Origin: Kaistella sp. SH40-3
GTDB lineage: Bacteria > Bacteroidota > Bacteroidia > Flavobacteriales > Weeksellaceae
Reading direction: 5' to 3'
DNA length: 64,000 bases
Assembly: GCF_030686865.1 (NCBI RefSeq)
Contig: NZ_JAQYUS010000001.1
Span: 744,001-808,000 of the forward strand
The position numbers and the translations under genes were made by a program. The notes under the pieces were generated by a model. That model ran no database searches. It saw nothing but the letters and a program-made list of their open reading frames with translations, and was not told the origin of the DNA. Each line of letters begins with the position of its first letter. The first letter of the stretch is position 1. Below are positions 43,929-53,778 of this stretch, in pieces.

Positions 43929-45857
43929 ATGAGATTCATCCTTTTCTGCATATTTCTTTTCAGTTATAACCTTAATGCACAGATTGTCAACAAAACTGAC
44001 TCTAACCGTGTAAAACCAGGGGATACTTTAGTGATTGATTCCGGTTTCAAAGATTCCCTGAAAGTTTTTAAACCAACCATTTACGATTATACCTACAGAA
44101 CCCAGTTTTCTGAAAAGAAAATCTTTGATACCGCATTTACACACGATAAAACTTTTATATTTTCTCAATATAATAACCGTGATAATTTTGGGAAAATTCA
44201 ATTTGCCAATGTAGGTTCGGGATTTAATCCCTTGGTTTTTGAAGTGGATACCGAACAAAATTTATCTCTGCTTCCAACCAATAAATCTTATTTTATTAGA
44301 GGAATTAAGGATGTTAAATATTACGATGTGAAAACTCCAACAACGGCTTTCATCTATCATAATTCAGCGCGAAATGGAGCCGTTTTGCAATCGACTTATA
44401 CCCAAAATATTGGTAAAGAATTCAACATCGCAGTAGAATATACCGGCCTTCGTTCCCAAGGTCATTATCTCAATTCTTTGGCATCAAATAATGAAGTGCT
44501 TTTTTCTGGCCATTATCTTTCTAAAAGCGGTAAATATGAAGTCTTTGCGCATTTTCTTCATGATAATGTCAACAATCAGGAAAACGGTGGCATCGCCGAT
44601 GTTAATTTATTTCTGAATGGAAATTCTGACTTTAACAATCGGGAAAATTTGCTCGTTAATTTAAATAATTCTAATTCTCAGTTCTCCTACAGACGGTATT
44701 ATTTCTCTCAGGAATTTAAACCGTTCGCCTCTGAAAAATTTCCTTTTAAAATTCGACACACAATTTTCCATCAGGGAAATAAATATTTTTATAATCAGTC
44801 TTCCGCCGAACAATACTATTTTAAGGATCCTTTAGAATTGTATGACTATCCAGAATCTTCAAAAAAATATTCTAAGAATTTAAGCAATACCGTAAGTATT
44901 CTTTTTGATAAAGAAAATTTCAAATTAGATGCGGGAGTTCGCCATCAATTAATCAAGTTAGGAGTTGGGACACCTTTTCCAACTGCTTTAAATTTCCCCC
45001 AAGAACTTTCTGAAAACAGAATTGGTGCGGTCGGAAATCTGCTGGTTAAACTTTGGGATAAAGTAGAATTAAATTCTAACTTAGAATTCTCCAGCGGAAA
45101 AGAATTCGGCAGTTTTGTCCGTTCTCAAAACTTAGTGCGATTCGAACCGATTAAGGATTATTTTGTGAATGGAAAAGTGAATTTCCAGTCGGCTTCACCG
45201 AGTTTTAATTTACTGATTAATCCTTCCATTTATAAAGACTTTAATTATTACTTCGCAGATGCTAAAAACCAAACTATTACAGAAATTGGCGGAGACGTTA
45301 ATTTAAAATGGTTTAAAAGTAGTGTATTTGCAAATTATTTCAGAATAGATAATTACACTTATTTGGATTCTAAAGCACTTCCACAACAGAGTTCTTCTTC
45401 GGTGAATATTTCACAGATCGGTGGCGAAGCAACGTTCTCTTATGGTAAATTTCATCTTAATCCAAAAGTGCTTTTCCAATCTGCCATCGGAAACAAAGAT
45501 CTTCTGCCAATGCCTAATTTTGTGGGAAGAGCCAATCTTTTTTATCAAACAAAAGCCTTTAAAAACGCAGCCGAAATTCAAACCGGAATTAAAGTGTATT
45601 ACTTTTCAAAGTTTGCCTCCCGTGAATTCTTCCCAGTGTTAAACGAATTTATTTTACCAAATGAAAATTCATACTCAATCGGCGGACAACCAATCGCTGA
45701 TGTTTATTTTAATTTGAAAGTGAAAAGAATGTTTTTCTTCATCGAAGCACAACATTTAAACACGACCTTTATGAAGAATAAATCCTTTACTGCACCATAT
45801 TATCCGCTGTATGATTTTCGTTTGAACTTAGGAATTGTTTGGTATCTTTTTAGTTAA
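43929..45857 (+). CDS. Putative beta-barrel porin
   Basis: This 642-residue protein has a signal peptide (MRFILFCIFLFSYNLNAQ, cleavage after NAQ). An Asp/Thr-rich N-terminal part and many amphipathic strands ending in aromatic residues follow, with a terminal VWYLFS typical of barrel insertion. It matches the flavobacterial 'putative porin' family by layout (TIYDYTYRTQFSEKKIFDTAF; NRDNFGKIQFANVGSGFNPL). It likely lets small molecules through the outer membrane; the substrate is unknown. Confidence 0.8.
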   Translation: MRFILFCIFLFSYNLNAQIVNKTDSNRVKPGDTLVIDSGFKDSLKVFKPTIYDYTYRTQFSEKKIFDTAFTHDKTFIFSQYNNRDNFGKIQFANVGSGFNPLVFEVDTEQNLSLLPTNKSYFIRGIKDVKYYDVKTPTTAFIYHNSARNGAVLQSTYTQNIGKEFNIAVEYTGLRSQGHYLNSLASNNEVLFSGHYLSKSGKYEVFAHFLHDNVNNQENGGIADVNLFLNGNSDFNNRENLLVNLNNSNSQFSYRRYYFSQEFKPFASEKFPFKIRHTIFHQGNKYFYNQSSAEQYYFKDPLELYDYPESSKKYSKNLSNTVSILFDKENFKLDAGVRHQLIKLGVGTPFPTALNFPQELSENRIGAVGNLLVKLWDKVELNSNLEFSSGKEFGSFVRSQNLVRFEPIKDYFVNGKVNFQSASPSFNLLINPSIYKDFNYYFADAKNQTITEIGGDVNLKWFKSSVFANYFRIDNYTYLDSKALPQQSSSSVNISQIGGEATFSYGKFHLNPKVLFQSAIGNKDLLPMPNFVGRANLFYQTKAFKNAAEIQTGIKVYYFSKFASREFFPVLNEFILPNENSYSIGGQPIADVYFNLKVKRMFFFIEAQHLNTTFMKNKSFTAPYYPLYDFRLNLGIVWYLFS

Positions 45858-45907
45858 ACAAGTTTCGAATGTGAATTAAAAATCAATCACAATCAATTCT
45901 TTTTTTT

Positions 45908-45945
45908 GACCTTTGCGAAGTGAAACGCCTTTGCGCCCTAAAAAG
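45908..45945. repeat. Short intergenic repeat (fragment)
   Basis: The stretch containing GCGAAGTGAAACG followed by CCTTTGCGCCC resembles the intergenic segment at 54265-54355, which has GCAAAGTGAAACG and GTCTTTGCGATT. Such 'tttgcg' sequences are widespread between flavobacterial genes. It lies within the upstream extension of the bshC frame. Confidence 0.4.
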
Positions 45946-45966
45946 CACTATAAAAATCAGATTATT

Positions 45967-47553
45967 TTGAAAAAACTAACCAATATCCCTTTTTTAGAAA
46001 TTGAAAGCATTCCTTTGCTCATCAAAGATTTTCTGACTCAAAAAATTCCGGGTTTCGAATCCCAGTTTTTTAACTTAGAAAATATTGAAAAGCAGTTTCT
46101 GCAAAAAGAAAAATCTTTTTCTTCCGAGAAAAGAAAAGTGCTTTGTGAAGTTTTGCAAAATCAATATTCAGATTTCCCGCAATCCGAAAAGCAGCAATTT
46201 AATCTTAAAAATTTAGAATTAGAAAACACTTTCACCGTAACGACTGGACATCAGTTAAACCTTTTTACCGGACCTGTTTTCTTTATTTATAAAATTTTAC
46301 AGACCATTAAATTGGCTGAGTTTTTAAATCAAAAATTTCCAACTAAGAATTTTGTTCCTTTATTTTGGTTGGCTTCTGAAGATCATGATTTTGAAGAGAT
46401 CAATCATTTCAAAACCGAAAATCATTACTACGAAACCAAAGCAAAATATGGTGGCGCAGTAGGAAGAATAAAAATGGAAGATGATTTTTTCATTTCTCAG
46501 TTTGAAGAAGAATTTAAAGATTCTGTTTTCGGAACTGAATTGATCTTATTATTAAAGCGCGCGTACAAAAAAGGAAATACGCTTTCCCAAGCAACCCGAA
46601 TAATCGTTCATGAACTTTTTTCTGATTACGGATTAATCGTTATCGATGGTGATGAAGCGAAATTGAAAACGGAAATGAAAACGGTATTCAAAGATGAATT
46701 ACTGAATCAAAATTTATTTGAAACAACTAAAGAAACCGTTGATTTCTTAACTGAGAAATACGGAAAAGTTCAGGTGAATCCACGAGAGATTAATTTATTT
46801 TACCTTTCAGAAACGCGAGATCGAATTGCCTTTGAAGATAATAAATTCGTTATCGTTGATACAGAGAAATCTTTTAGCGAAGAAGAAATTTTAGCCGAAT
46901 TAGAAAATCATCCCGAAAGATTTAGTCCGAATGCTTTAATGCGTCCAGTTTATCAGGAAACGATTTTACCCAATATCACTTATATCGGCGGAAATGCCGA
47001 AATCATGTATTGGCTTGAACTCAAGAATTATTTTGAAAAACTCGATCTTCCTTTACCGATTTTGATTCCAAGAAATTCGATGTTGATGATTTCTGAAAAA
47101 ACGGTTTCTAAAACGAAGAATTTAGGTTTAGAAATTAATGACTTTTTCAAAAACTTCGCCGTTGTTACGAATGATATTTTACTGGAAAATAATGAAATCC
47201 TGCCTTTGTTAAATCAACAGGAAACTCAATTAAAAGAGCAATTCAACCATTTAAAAACAAAAGCAGAATTAACGGAGAAAACCTTTGGTAATTTAGTAAA
47301 AGGAGAACAAACCCGACAGTTGAAATCCTTCGACCGAATGAAAAAAAGATTGCTTCGTGCCGAGAAAATAAAGCAGAGTGAAAAACTGGAACGTTTAGAA
47401 AATTTATTTCAAAAGATTCATCCCGGAAATACCTGGCAGGAAAGAAATTACAACTTCTCTGTATTTTACGCAGACCTCGGCCAAGAGTGGCTTCATAGTT
47501 GTTACCAAGACTTAGAAGTTGAAAATTCCGAATTAATAATTTTTACTATTTAA
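45967..47553 (+). CDS. bshC: Bacillithiol biosynthesis cysteine-adding enzyme BshC
   Basis: BshC joins cysteine to glucosaminyl-malate, the last step of bacillithiol synthesis. The protein is about 528 residues from the TTG at 45967, giving KKLTNIPFLEIESIPLLIKDF at its N-terminus. Conserved segments include TVTTGHQLNLFTGPVFFIYK and FVPLFWLASEDHDFEEINHF (a His/Asp-rich active-site region), then PRNSMLMIS and a coiled-coil C-terminal part. No ATG is available: upstream in-frame codons run through a repeat-like intergenic stretch. The TTG start is therefore inferred from homology. Confidence 0.9.
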   Translation: MKKLTNIPFLEIESIPLLIKDFLTQKIPGFESQFFNLENIEKQFLQKEKSFSSEKRKVLCEVLQNQYSDFPQSEKQQFNLKNLELENTFTVTTGHQLNLFTGPVFFIYKILQTIKLAEFLNQKFPTKNFVPLFWLASEDHDFEEINHFKTENHYYETKAKYGGAVGRIKMEDDFFISQFEEEFKDSVFGTELILLLKRAYKKGNTLSQATRIIVHELFSDYGLIVIDGDEAKLKTEMKTVFKDELLNQNLFETTKETVDFLTEKYGKVQVNPREINLFYLSETRDRIAFEDNKFVIVDTEKSFSEEEILAELENHPERFSPNALMRPVYQETILPNITYIGGNAEIMYWLELKNYFEKLDLPLPILIPRNSMLMISEKTVSKTKNLGLEINDFFKNFAVVTNDILLENNEILPLLNQQETQLKEQFNHLKTKAELTEKTFGNLVKGEQTRQLKSFDRMKKRLLRAEKIKQSEKLERLENLFQKIHPGNTWQERNYNFSVFYADLGQEWLHSCYQDLEVENSELIIFTI

Positions 47554-47564
47554 TTTTAAAGCAG

Positions 47565-47572
47565 TATTTTTG
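47565..47572 (+). promoter_or_regulatory. Putative -7 element before the LysM-receptor gene
   Basis: TATTTTTG fits TAnnTTTG and lies 18 bases before the ATG at 47591. No TTTG -33 box is clear. Confidence 0.4.
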
Positions 47573-47590
47573 TAAATATTTATCTTAAAG

Positions 47591-49522
47591 ATGATCAAAA
47601 AGTTTCTTATCACAGCTGGTCTAACAGCAATTGCAGGTTTATCTGCCCAAAAAACCCATACGGTGGAAAAGGGCGATAACCCGTATAATATCGCAAAAAG
47701 ATACGGCATGACCGTTGATGATTTGGTGAAATTAAATCCAAATTCAAAAGACGGAAAAGTAACGATCGGCGAGGTTTTATTGATTAATAAAACGGGCAAT
47801 AATTCTGCTGCTACTCCAGTGAAAACTGAAGCAAAATCTACTGCATCTACGAGTAAATTAGGCAAGATTATTCTAAAACCTAAACAAACAATTTATGGTA
47901 TCACCAAGCAATATCAAATTTCTGAGACCGACCTTCGCAAGTTGAATCCAGATTTGGATTCTCATATGAAGATTGGTGACGAAGTGACTTTGCCTTTAAC
48001 TAATATTCAGAAATTTGGTGATGCTCAGCAGGAAGTTGTTGCGACAACCGAAACAGCAAAACCTGTCCCCCAACCAGAACCAATCAAGGCTGTAGAAACA
48101 GTTGCAGTAGACGAAAATTCTTATACGGTACAGCCAAAGGATAATTACTTTAAACTTTCCCGTAAATTTAACCTGAATCAAAAAGAATTGTTTGCACTCA
48201 ATCCAGGTTTAGAAGCAAAAGGTTTGCAAGCAGGTGATGTTATTGTAGTTAAAGGAACTACGCAACAAGTTCAATCTGAGTCCAAAGCAACTGCGGTTTC
48301 GCAAAATACAATTCCATCAACTTATTCTACCACGTCGGTTTCAGATGATTACGTAACTTATACTGTGCAAGATGGTGATACGGTTTTCGGACTGTTGAAT
48401 AAATTTGGAATTACTTTAGACGACTTACTTTCATTAAATCCCAACTTATCTCAAGGTTTAAAATCAGGAATGGTTTTAAAAATTAAAAAATTGGATTCTG
48501 CTTATGTGAAAAAATCGGGTGACGCATTAAACGTAGTTTTAATGTTGCCTTTTGGTTTTGACAGTGGTGATTCTAAATACAGAAGTTTATCTCTCGATTT
48601 CCTTTCTGGCGCAAAACTGGCAATTGAGAGAAATACAAAACAAGGTCAAAAACTTGATATCAAAGTAATCGATGCTGGAAACGAAAAAAGTTTTAAAAAT
48701 TCTCTAACTCAAATCAATCAAGATAATACTGACTTGATTATTGGACCCTTTTTTAAAACCAGTGTTCTAGAAGTTTTAAATTATGTGAAAAACAGCAAAA
48801 TCCCTGTAGTTGCGCCTTTTGCTAATTCAGAAGATTTGCTGGCTTACCAGAATTTAATCATTATCGAAACCAATGATTATATTTATGCCGATCGAATTGT
48901 AAAAGAAGTGAAAGATGTTTTTTCTGATCAGAAAATTTATGTTGTTTCTGATGCAGACGAATCTATGGCAAAATATTTAGAATCCAATTTGAAAAAAGCC
49001 CTGAAAAATCCAAATGTTATTTTGGTGAAATCAGCGTCTGATATTCAACCCGATCAAAACATGATGACGGGCAATCCGGCACCTGTTATTGCAATTCTTG
49101 CAAATAACAGCGATGAGGCTGGAGATGCATTTGCCAATAGAATGATTGCGCTTTCTAAGAATGTTGCTGGCGTAAAATCTTTTAGTTTGTACTATTCTCC
49201 GATTTTTGAAAAGAAACAGGATGAATTAAGTCAAAGCAATTTGGTGTATTTAATGGATCGAAAAATCGATACAGAAGGTACATTTGAAAAAGAAATATTG
49301 GCAGATTACAAAAAGAAATATTGTAAAGCACCTTCAAAATATGCCGTCATCGGTTTCGATGTAGTTAACGATATGTTGAGCCGTGAGAATAAAAAAGGAG
49401 AGATCTTTAAACAAATGAATAAGGTGCAAACGCAGTTGGCTACTAAATTTGAATTTGAAAAAACAAAAACTGGAGCATACGTCAACAAAGGTTACCGCGT
49501 AGTTCGTTTAATTCCAAACTAA
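47591..49522 (+). CDS. LysM (four copies) fused to periplasmic binding-protein-like receptor domain
   Basis: This 643-residue exported protein has a signal peptide (cleavage near AQ, residue 20). Four LysM peptidoglycan-binding domains follow at about 22-66, 92-136, 177-221 and 256-300, each with the Asn-Pro core (KLNPNSKDG, KLNPDLDS, ALNPGLEAKG, SLNPNLSQG). From about residue 312 to the end it resembles the type I periplasmic binding fold of LivK/amino-acid receptors (NVVLMLPFGFD, LDFLSGAKLAIE, DLIIGPFFKTSVLEVLN, KIPVVAPFAN). It probably sits on the cell wall and senses or binds a small ligand. The cargo is unknown and no ABC permease is adjacent. Confidence 0.85.
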   Translation: MIKKFLITAGLTAIAGLSAQKTHTVEKGDNPYNIAKRYGMTVDDLVKLNPNSKDGKVTIGEVLLINKTGNNSAATPVKTEAKSTASTSKLGKIILKPKQTIYGITKQYQISETDLRKLNPDLDSHMKIGDEVTLPLTNIQKFGDAQQEVVATTETAKPVPQPEPIKAVETVAVDENSYTVQPKDNYFKLSRKFNLNQKELFALNPGLEAKGLQAGDVIVVKGTTQQVQSESKATAVSQNTIPSTYSTTSVSDDYVTYTVQDGDTVFGLLNKFGITLDDLLSLNPNLSQGLKSGMVLKIKKLDSAYVKKSGDALNVVLMLPFGFDSGDSKYRSLSLDFLSGAKLAIERNTKQGQKLDIKVIDAGNEKSFKNSLTQINQDNTDLIIGPFFKTSVLEVLNYVKNSKIPVVAPFANSEDLLAYQNLIIIETNDYIYADRIVKEVKDVFSDQKIYVVSDADESMAKYLESNLKKALKNPNVILVKSASDIQPDQNMMTGNPAPVIAILANNSDEAGDAFANRMIALSKNVAGVKSFSLYYSPIFEKKQDELSQSNLVYLMDRKIDTEGTFEKEILADYKKKYCKAPSKYAVIGFDVVNDMLSRENKKGEIFKQMNKVQTQLATKFEFEKTKTGAYVNKGYRVVRLIPN

Positions 49523-49574
49523 TAAAAACACATCAATTTTAAATGTGATTTTTTAATTTATCGTAAATAATTAT

Positions 49575-50453
49575 ATGAAAGCACTTGTATTTCCTGGGCA
49601 AGGTTCACAATATGTCGGGATGGGAAAAGAATTATACGAATCCCGAAAAGACGTCAAAGATTTGATGGATTCTGCTAATAAGATTTTAGGCTTCGATATT
49701 TTGTCGGTCATGTTTACAGGCACCGATGAAGACTTGAAAAAAACCGAAGTTACGCAACCAGCTATATTTATTTATTCTGTTGCAGCCCTTAAAACAGCAT
49801 TGAATGGAGTTGCGCCTCAAATGGTTGCCGGGCATTCTTTAGGAGAGTTTTCTGCTTTGGTTGCTAATGGCGTATTAAGTTTTGAAGACGGCTTAAAGTT
49901 GGTTTCTACGCGGGCAAAAGCAATGCAGGATGCATGTAACGCGAACCCAAGTTCAATGGCAGCAATTCTCGGTTTAGCCGATGAGGTAGTAGAAAGAATT
50001 TGTGAAGAAACTCCTGGCATCGTGGTTCCTGCAAATTACAACTGTCCTGGACAATTGGTGATTTCTGGTGAAACTGCAGCGGTAGAATTGGCTTGTTTAA
50101 ATATGAAAAAAGCGGGTGCGAAACGTGCTTTAATGCTTCCTGTAAATGGAGCTTTTCATTCTCCATTGATGATGCCAGCACAAGAGAAATTAGCAGCGGC
50201 TATTAACAATACCAAGTTTTATAAACCGACAATGCCAGTTTATCAGAATATCACAACCACTGCGGTTACTGATCCTGAAGAAATTAAACTCAATCTGATT
50301 GCACAATTAACTGGACCGGTAAAATGGACGCAAACTATCCAGAATATGATTCTAAAAGGGGCAACTTCTTTTGTAGAAGTGGGGCCAGGAAAAACTTTGC
50401 AAGGATTGATCAAAAAAATTAATAATACGGTAGGTGTTTCGTCTGCCCTTTAA
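49575..50453 (+). CDS. fabD: Malonyl-CoA:ACP transacylase
   Basis: FabD loads malonyl groups from CoA onto ACP for fatty acid synthesis. The 292-residue length is normal. The nucleophile motif GHSLGEF has Ser88, and the catalytic His195 lies in NGAFHSPLM. PGQGSQYVGMG at the N-terminus is the family signature. It is 12 bases upstream of the GHMP kinase gene. Confidence 0.96.
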   Translation: MKALVFPGQGSQYVGMGKELYESRKDVKDLMDSANKILGFDILSVMFTGTDEDLKKTEVTQPAIFIYSVAALKTALNGVAPQMVAGHSLGEFSALVANGVLSFEDGLKLVSTRAKAMQDACNANPSSMAAILGLADEVVERICEETPGIVVPANYNCPGQLVISGETAAVELACLNMKKAGAKRALMLPVNGAFHSPLMMPAQEKLAAAINNTKFYKPTMPVYQNITTTAVTDPEEIKLNLIAQLTGPVKWTQTIQNMILKGATSFVEVGPGKTLQGLIKKINNTVGVSSAL

Positions 50454-50465
50454 AAAATAGCGAGT

Positions 50466-51362
50466 ATGATTTTTTCCCCTGGAAAATTATTGCTCACCTC
50501 GGAATATGTCGTCCTGGATGGCGCTTTGGCTCTTGCCGTACCTACAAAATGGGGGCAAGAGTTTTTTGTTGATGAAACTCCAGACGGCAAATCTTTGGTT
50601 AACTGGACTGCGCTTCATCAGGGCAAACCTTGGTTAAATGCAAGCATCGATTATAAAAACGGGAACGTTTTAACGACCAATATCCCAGATTCTGCTGAGT
50701 TTATATTAAAGGTTTTGATGAAAGTAAAAGAACTTTCGAGCATTCGGTTGAAAGATGATTCTTCTTATTCTATCATCACTAATTTACAGTTTCCGGCGAA
50801 TTTTGGCTTAGGAAGCAGTTCTACTTTAATGAATAATCTGGCGCAATGGTCGCAGATTGATGCCTTTGAACTCAATGAAACCTGTTTGGGTGGAAGTGGT
50901 TATGATGTCGCGGTGGCTCAGCAAAAGTCAGCAATTCTTTATGCAAATCGACCAGAAAGATTGATTCAGAAAATAGACTTTAATCCTGATTTTAAAAAGG
51001 AGTTCATTTTCATTCATCTTAATCAAAAACAAAATAGTCGGGAAGGGATTAGTCTCTATCGGTCTAAAGAAAAATCGCCGGAATTAATCGAAGAGTTTTC
51101 ACAACTGACACAACATGTTTTGGAAGCAGGGACTTTAGAAGAATTTTCTGATTTAATGATTCTTCACGAAAAAAAATTAAGTTGTTTTCTAGGAATTAAA
51201 CCGATTAAAGAAAAATATTTCGAAAACTGCCCGAGTTTTGTTAAAAGTCTCGGCGCTTGGGGTGGTGATTTTGTAATGAGTTCTAGATTTTATGGTTTTG
51301 AGGACTATTTTCAGGGACTTGGTTTTCCGACTGTTTTCTCCTATGAAGATTTAATTTGCTGA
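50466..51362 (+). CDS. GYDIA-family GHMP kinase
   Basis: This 298-residue GHMP superfamily protein has the glycine-rich ATP loop NFGLGSSSTLMNNLAQW (near residues 117-133), an N-terminal SPGKLLLTSEYVVLDGALALAVP, and GGSGYDVAVAQQ near 140, the GYDIA-type signature with Val in place of Ile. Relatives include mevalonate kinases. GYDIA members are common in Flavobacteriia but their substrate is unknown. It is encoded 12 bases after fabD and likely co-transcribed. Confidence 0.88.
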   Translation: MIFSPGKLLLTSEYVVLDGALALAVPTKWGQEFFVDETPDGKSLVNWTALHQGKPWLNASIDYKNGNVLTTNIPDSAEFILKVLMKVKELSSIRLKDDSSYSIITNLQFPANFGLGSSSTLMNNLAQWSQIDAFELNETCLGGSGYDVAVAQQKSAILYANRPERLIQKIDFNPDFKKEFIFIHLNQKQNSREGISLYRSKEKSPELIEEFSQLTQHVLEAGTLEEFSDLMILHEKKLSCFLGIKPIKEKYFENCPSFVKSLGAWGGDFVMSSRFYGFEDYFQGLGFPTVFSYEDLIC

Positions 51363-51448
51363 AAATCAGTTTTTTAATGGATTTTTAAAATCTTGCAGAT
51401 TCTGATGAATATCACTATTTTTAAATCTTCTTGAATACAATTAATCAG

Positions 51449-51456
51449 TAAATTTG
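51449..51456 (+). promoter_or_regulatory. Putative -7 element of pckA
   Basis: TAAATTTG fits TAnnTTTG and lies 34 bases before the pckA ATG. The -33 box is not clear; a TTG lies 16 bases upstream. Confidence 0.35.
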
Positions 51457-51490
51457 TTTTTTAATAAAAAATCAGAAATAAAAAGACGTT

Positions 51491-53095
51491 ATGAAGAACA
51501 TTAAAATCATTCAGCAACTACATAATCTGGGCATCACTGGGTATGAAGAAGTATCTTATAATCCAACCTACGAGGAATTGTTTGTTGCGGAAATGTCTAG
51601 CAAAAATACAGGTTTCGAAAAAGGAGCAGTAACTGTTTCTGGCGCTGTAGCTGTAAAAACTGGTGAATTTACAGGTCGTTCTCCGAAAGACCGTTTCATT
51701 GTAAAAGATGATGTGACCAAAGATACTATTCACTGGGATGGTAAAGTAAATTTACCAACTACACCTGAGGTTTTTGAAAGTTGTAAGCAGTTGGTTTTAA
51801 AACAATTATCTTCTTCAAAAAAAATATATGTGGTTGACGCTTTTTGCGGTACCAATCCTGATACAAGACTTAAAGTTCGTTTCATTATGGAGGTTGCTTG
51901 GCAAGCGCATTTTGTTACGAATATGTTTATCCGTCCTTCTAATTTTGAATTAGAAAGTTTTGGGGAGCCCGATTTCATCGTAATGAATGGTTCTAAAACT
52001 ACCAATCAAAACTGGAAAGAGCAAGGATTAAACTCCGAAAATTTCGTGATGTTTAATTTAACTCAGAAAATGCAGATTATTGGTGGAACTTGGTATGGTG
52101 GCGAAATGAAGAAAGGAATGTTCGCAATGATGAACTATTACCTTCCATTAAAAGGGATGGCTTCAATGCACTGTTCAGCTAACGTAGGTGAAGATGGAGA
52201 TGTTGCATTATTCTTCGGTCTTTCAGGAACTGGTAAAACTACGCTTTCTGCAGATCCAAAAAGATACTTAATTGGTGATGATGAGCACGGTTGGGATAAT
52301 AACGGAGTTTTCAATTTTGAAGGTGGTTGTTATGCTAAAGTTATTGACCTTTCAGAAGAAAAGGAACCAGATATTTTCAAAGCAATCAGAAGAGATTCTT
52401 TATTAGAAAATGTGGTGGTAAACGAATACGGTGAAGCAGATTATACCAATAATTCAATTACAGAAAACACTAGAGTTTCTTATCCAATTTATCATATCAG
52501 TAAAATTGTATTGCCATCTAAAGCAGGACATGCTAAAAAGATTGTTTATTTATCGGCAGATGCTTTTGGAGTATTGCCCCCAGTTTCTATTCTTAATGAA
52601 GATCAGGCACAATACCATTTCCTTTGCGGTTATACCTCAAAATTAGCCGGAACTGAAAGAGGAATTACGGAGCCAGAACCATCTTTCTCTCCAGCATTCG
52701 GTGAAGCATTTTTAACTTTGCACCCAACGATGTATTCTAAAACCTTAATCGGAAAAATGCAAGAGCACGGCGCAAAAGCTTATTTGGTAAACACCGGTTG
52801 GAACGGAACAGGAAAAAGAATTTCTTTGAAAGATACGCGTGCAATCATCGATGCAATTATTGATGGTTCTATTGACAAAGCAGAGAAAACAACAATTCCT
52901 GTTATGAACTTAGAGATTCCTACTGCATTACCAAATGTTTCAGAAGGAATCCTAGATCCTAGATCAACTTATGCAAGTGCTTCTGAATGGGAAGTTAAAG
53001 CAAGAGATTTAGCAGCGCGTTACATCAAAAACTTCGAACAGTATTGCGATAACGACGAAGCTAAAAGATTAGTTGCTGCGGGACCACAATTGTAA
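51491..53095 (+). CDS. pckA: Phosphoenolpyruvate carboxykinase (ATP)
   Basis: The enzyme makes phosphoenolpyruvate from oxaloacetate and ATP, the entry to gluconeogenesis. The 534 residues carry the P-loop GLSGTGKTT (243-251), the metal motif DDEHGWD (263-269), [10 protein letters not shown], and the substrate Arg in [10 protein letters not shown] near residue 60. Length and motifs fit the ATP-dependent class. It stands alone and is followed by a terminator. Confidence 0.97.
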   Translation: MKNIKIIQQLHNLGITGYEEVSYNPTYEELFVAEMSSKNTGFEKGAVTVSGAVAVKTGEFTGRSPKDRFIVKDDVTKDTIHWDGKVNLPTTPEVFESCKQLVLKQLSSSKKIYVVDAFCGTNPDTRLKVRFIMEVAWQAHFVTNMFIRPSNFELESFGEPDFIVMNGSKTTNQNWKEQGLNSENFVMFNLTQKMQIIGGTWYGGEMKKGMFAMMNYYLPLKGMASMHCSANVGEDGDVALFFGLSGTGKTTLSADPKRYLIGDDEHGWDNNGVFNFEGGCYAKVIDLSEEKEPDIFKAIRRDSLLENVVVNEYGEADYTNNSITENTRVSYPIYHISKIVLPSKAGHAKKIVYLSADAFGVLPPVSILNEDQAQYHFLCGYTSKLAGTERGITEPEPSFSPAFGEAFLTLHPTMYSKTLIGKMQEHGAKAYLVNTGWNGTGKRISLKDTRAIIDAIIDGSIDKAEKTTIPVMNLEIPTALPNVSEGILDPRSTYASASEWEVKARDLAARYIKNFEQYCDNDEAKRLVAAGPQL

Positions 53096-53117
53096 GAATT
53101 GTAGTTTTTAAATATAG

Positions 53118-53150
53118 ATTCCCTCAGTTTTTGCTGAGGGAATTTTTTTT
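53118..53150 (+). terminator. Rho-independent terminator after pckA
   Basis: ATTCCCTCAG (53118-53127) pairs with CTGAGGGAAT (53134-53143) around a 6-base loop, with eight T after. Confidence 0.9.
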
Positions 53151-53466
53151 TATTTTTTCAATTAAGAATTGAAATTAGATATGTTAATACAAAGGAGTTC
53201 GACAGCATTTATTAACTCCTTGATTATAAGTTTAATTCTGTTTTAAAATTTACGAATGTTCGTTATGTTTCAGATAATATTAAATATGAGAGAACTGACA
53301 TGTATATATAGGAATTGTGATTTTTAAATTTGTTCCCAATGTGTTCCCAGACGCTTTCTTTTCCAATTAATATAGGTTGAGATTTCACCTTATTTTTTTT
53401 CTGATTTTAATTTGCTTAAGAGTTTTTGTATTCCATTTTCCATTGCTTAATTAATTGCTCATCATC
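53151..53466. other. Gene-poor stretch downstream of ssrA
   Basis: No intact gene was recognised. Short minus-strand frames near 53330-53445 (for example one reading YINWKRKRLGTHWEQI) are cut by stops and may be remnants of the same element as the adjacent pseudogene. I see no repeat array or tRNA. Confidence 0.4.
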
Positions 53467-53672
53467 TTACAGAGGTGCACTCATCATTTTGTAAGGCAAA
53501 TAATTACACAACAAATCCTCCAACCATTCATCGAATTCTTCTTTCGATGGGTTTGGATTAGTCGTATAGAATGATTTTTCGTAATTCCAGAAAAATGCTC
53601 CACTTCATGATAGGGTTGGAGGATGTTGTGTTTCTCCTTTGTAGTATTTGCTGAAATATTTTTTGTTCCCAT
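53467..53672 (-). pseudogene. Frameshifted remnant of an unknown gene beside ssrA
   Basis: From ATG 53672 the minus strand reads MGTKNISANTTKEK and ILQPYHEVE. At about 53598-53594 the sense continues in another frame as AFFWNYEKSFYTTNPNP, then SKEEFDEWLEDLLCNYLPYK and a stop at 53467-53469. One lost base would restore a single protein of about 69 residues. The second part has the composition of real coding sequence (Trp, Asp, Glu, Leu helix). I do not recognise the family. It lies just past the 3' end of ssrA and that gene's terminator. Confidence 0.55.
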
Positions 53673-53734
53673 CCTTGAAATATTTTTAAATGATTCAAAT
53701 TTATTTTAAAAAAGAACGACTTTCTGCTGAAAAA

Positions 53735-53764
53735 ACAAAAAAAGGCACTTAATTAAAAGTGCCT
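53735..53764 (-). terminator. Terminator of the tmRNA gene
   Basis: On the minus strand AGGCACTT (53764-53757) pairs with AAGTGCCT (53750-53743), followed by a T run. It lies 15 bases past the mature tmRNA 3' end. Confidence 0.85.
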
Positions 53765-53778
53765 AATTTCATGCTTCG

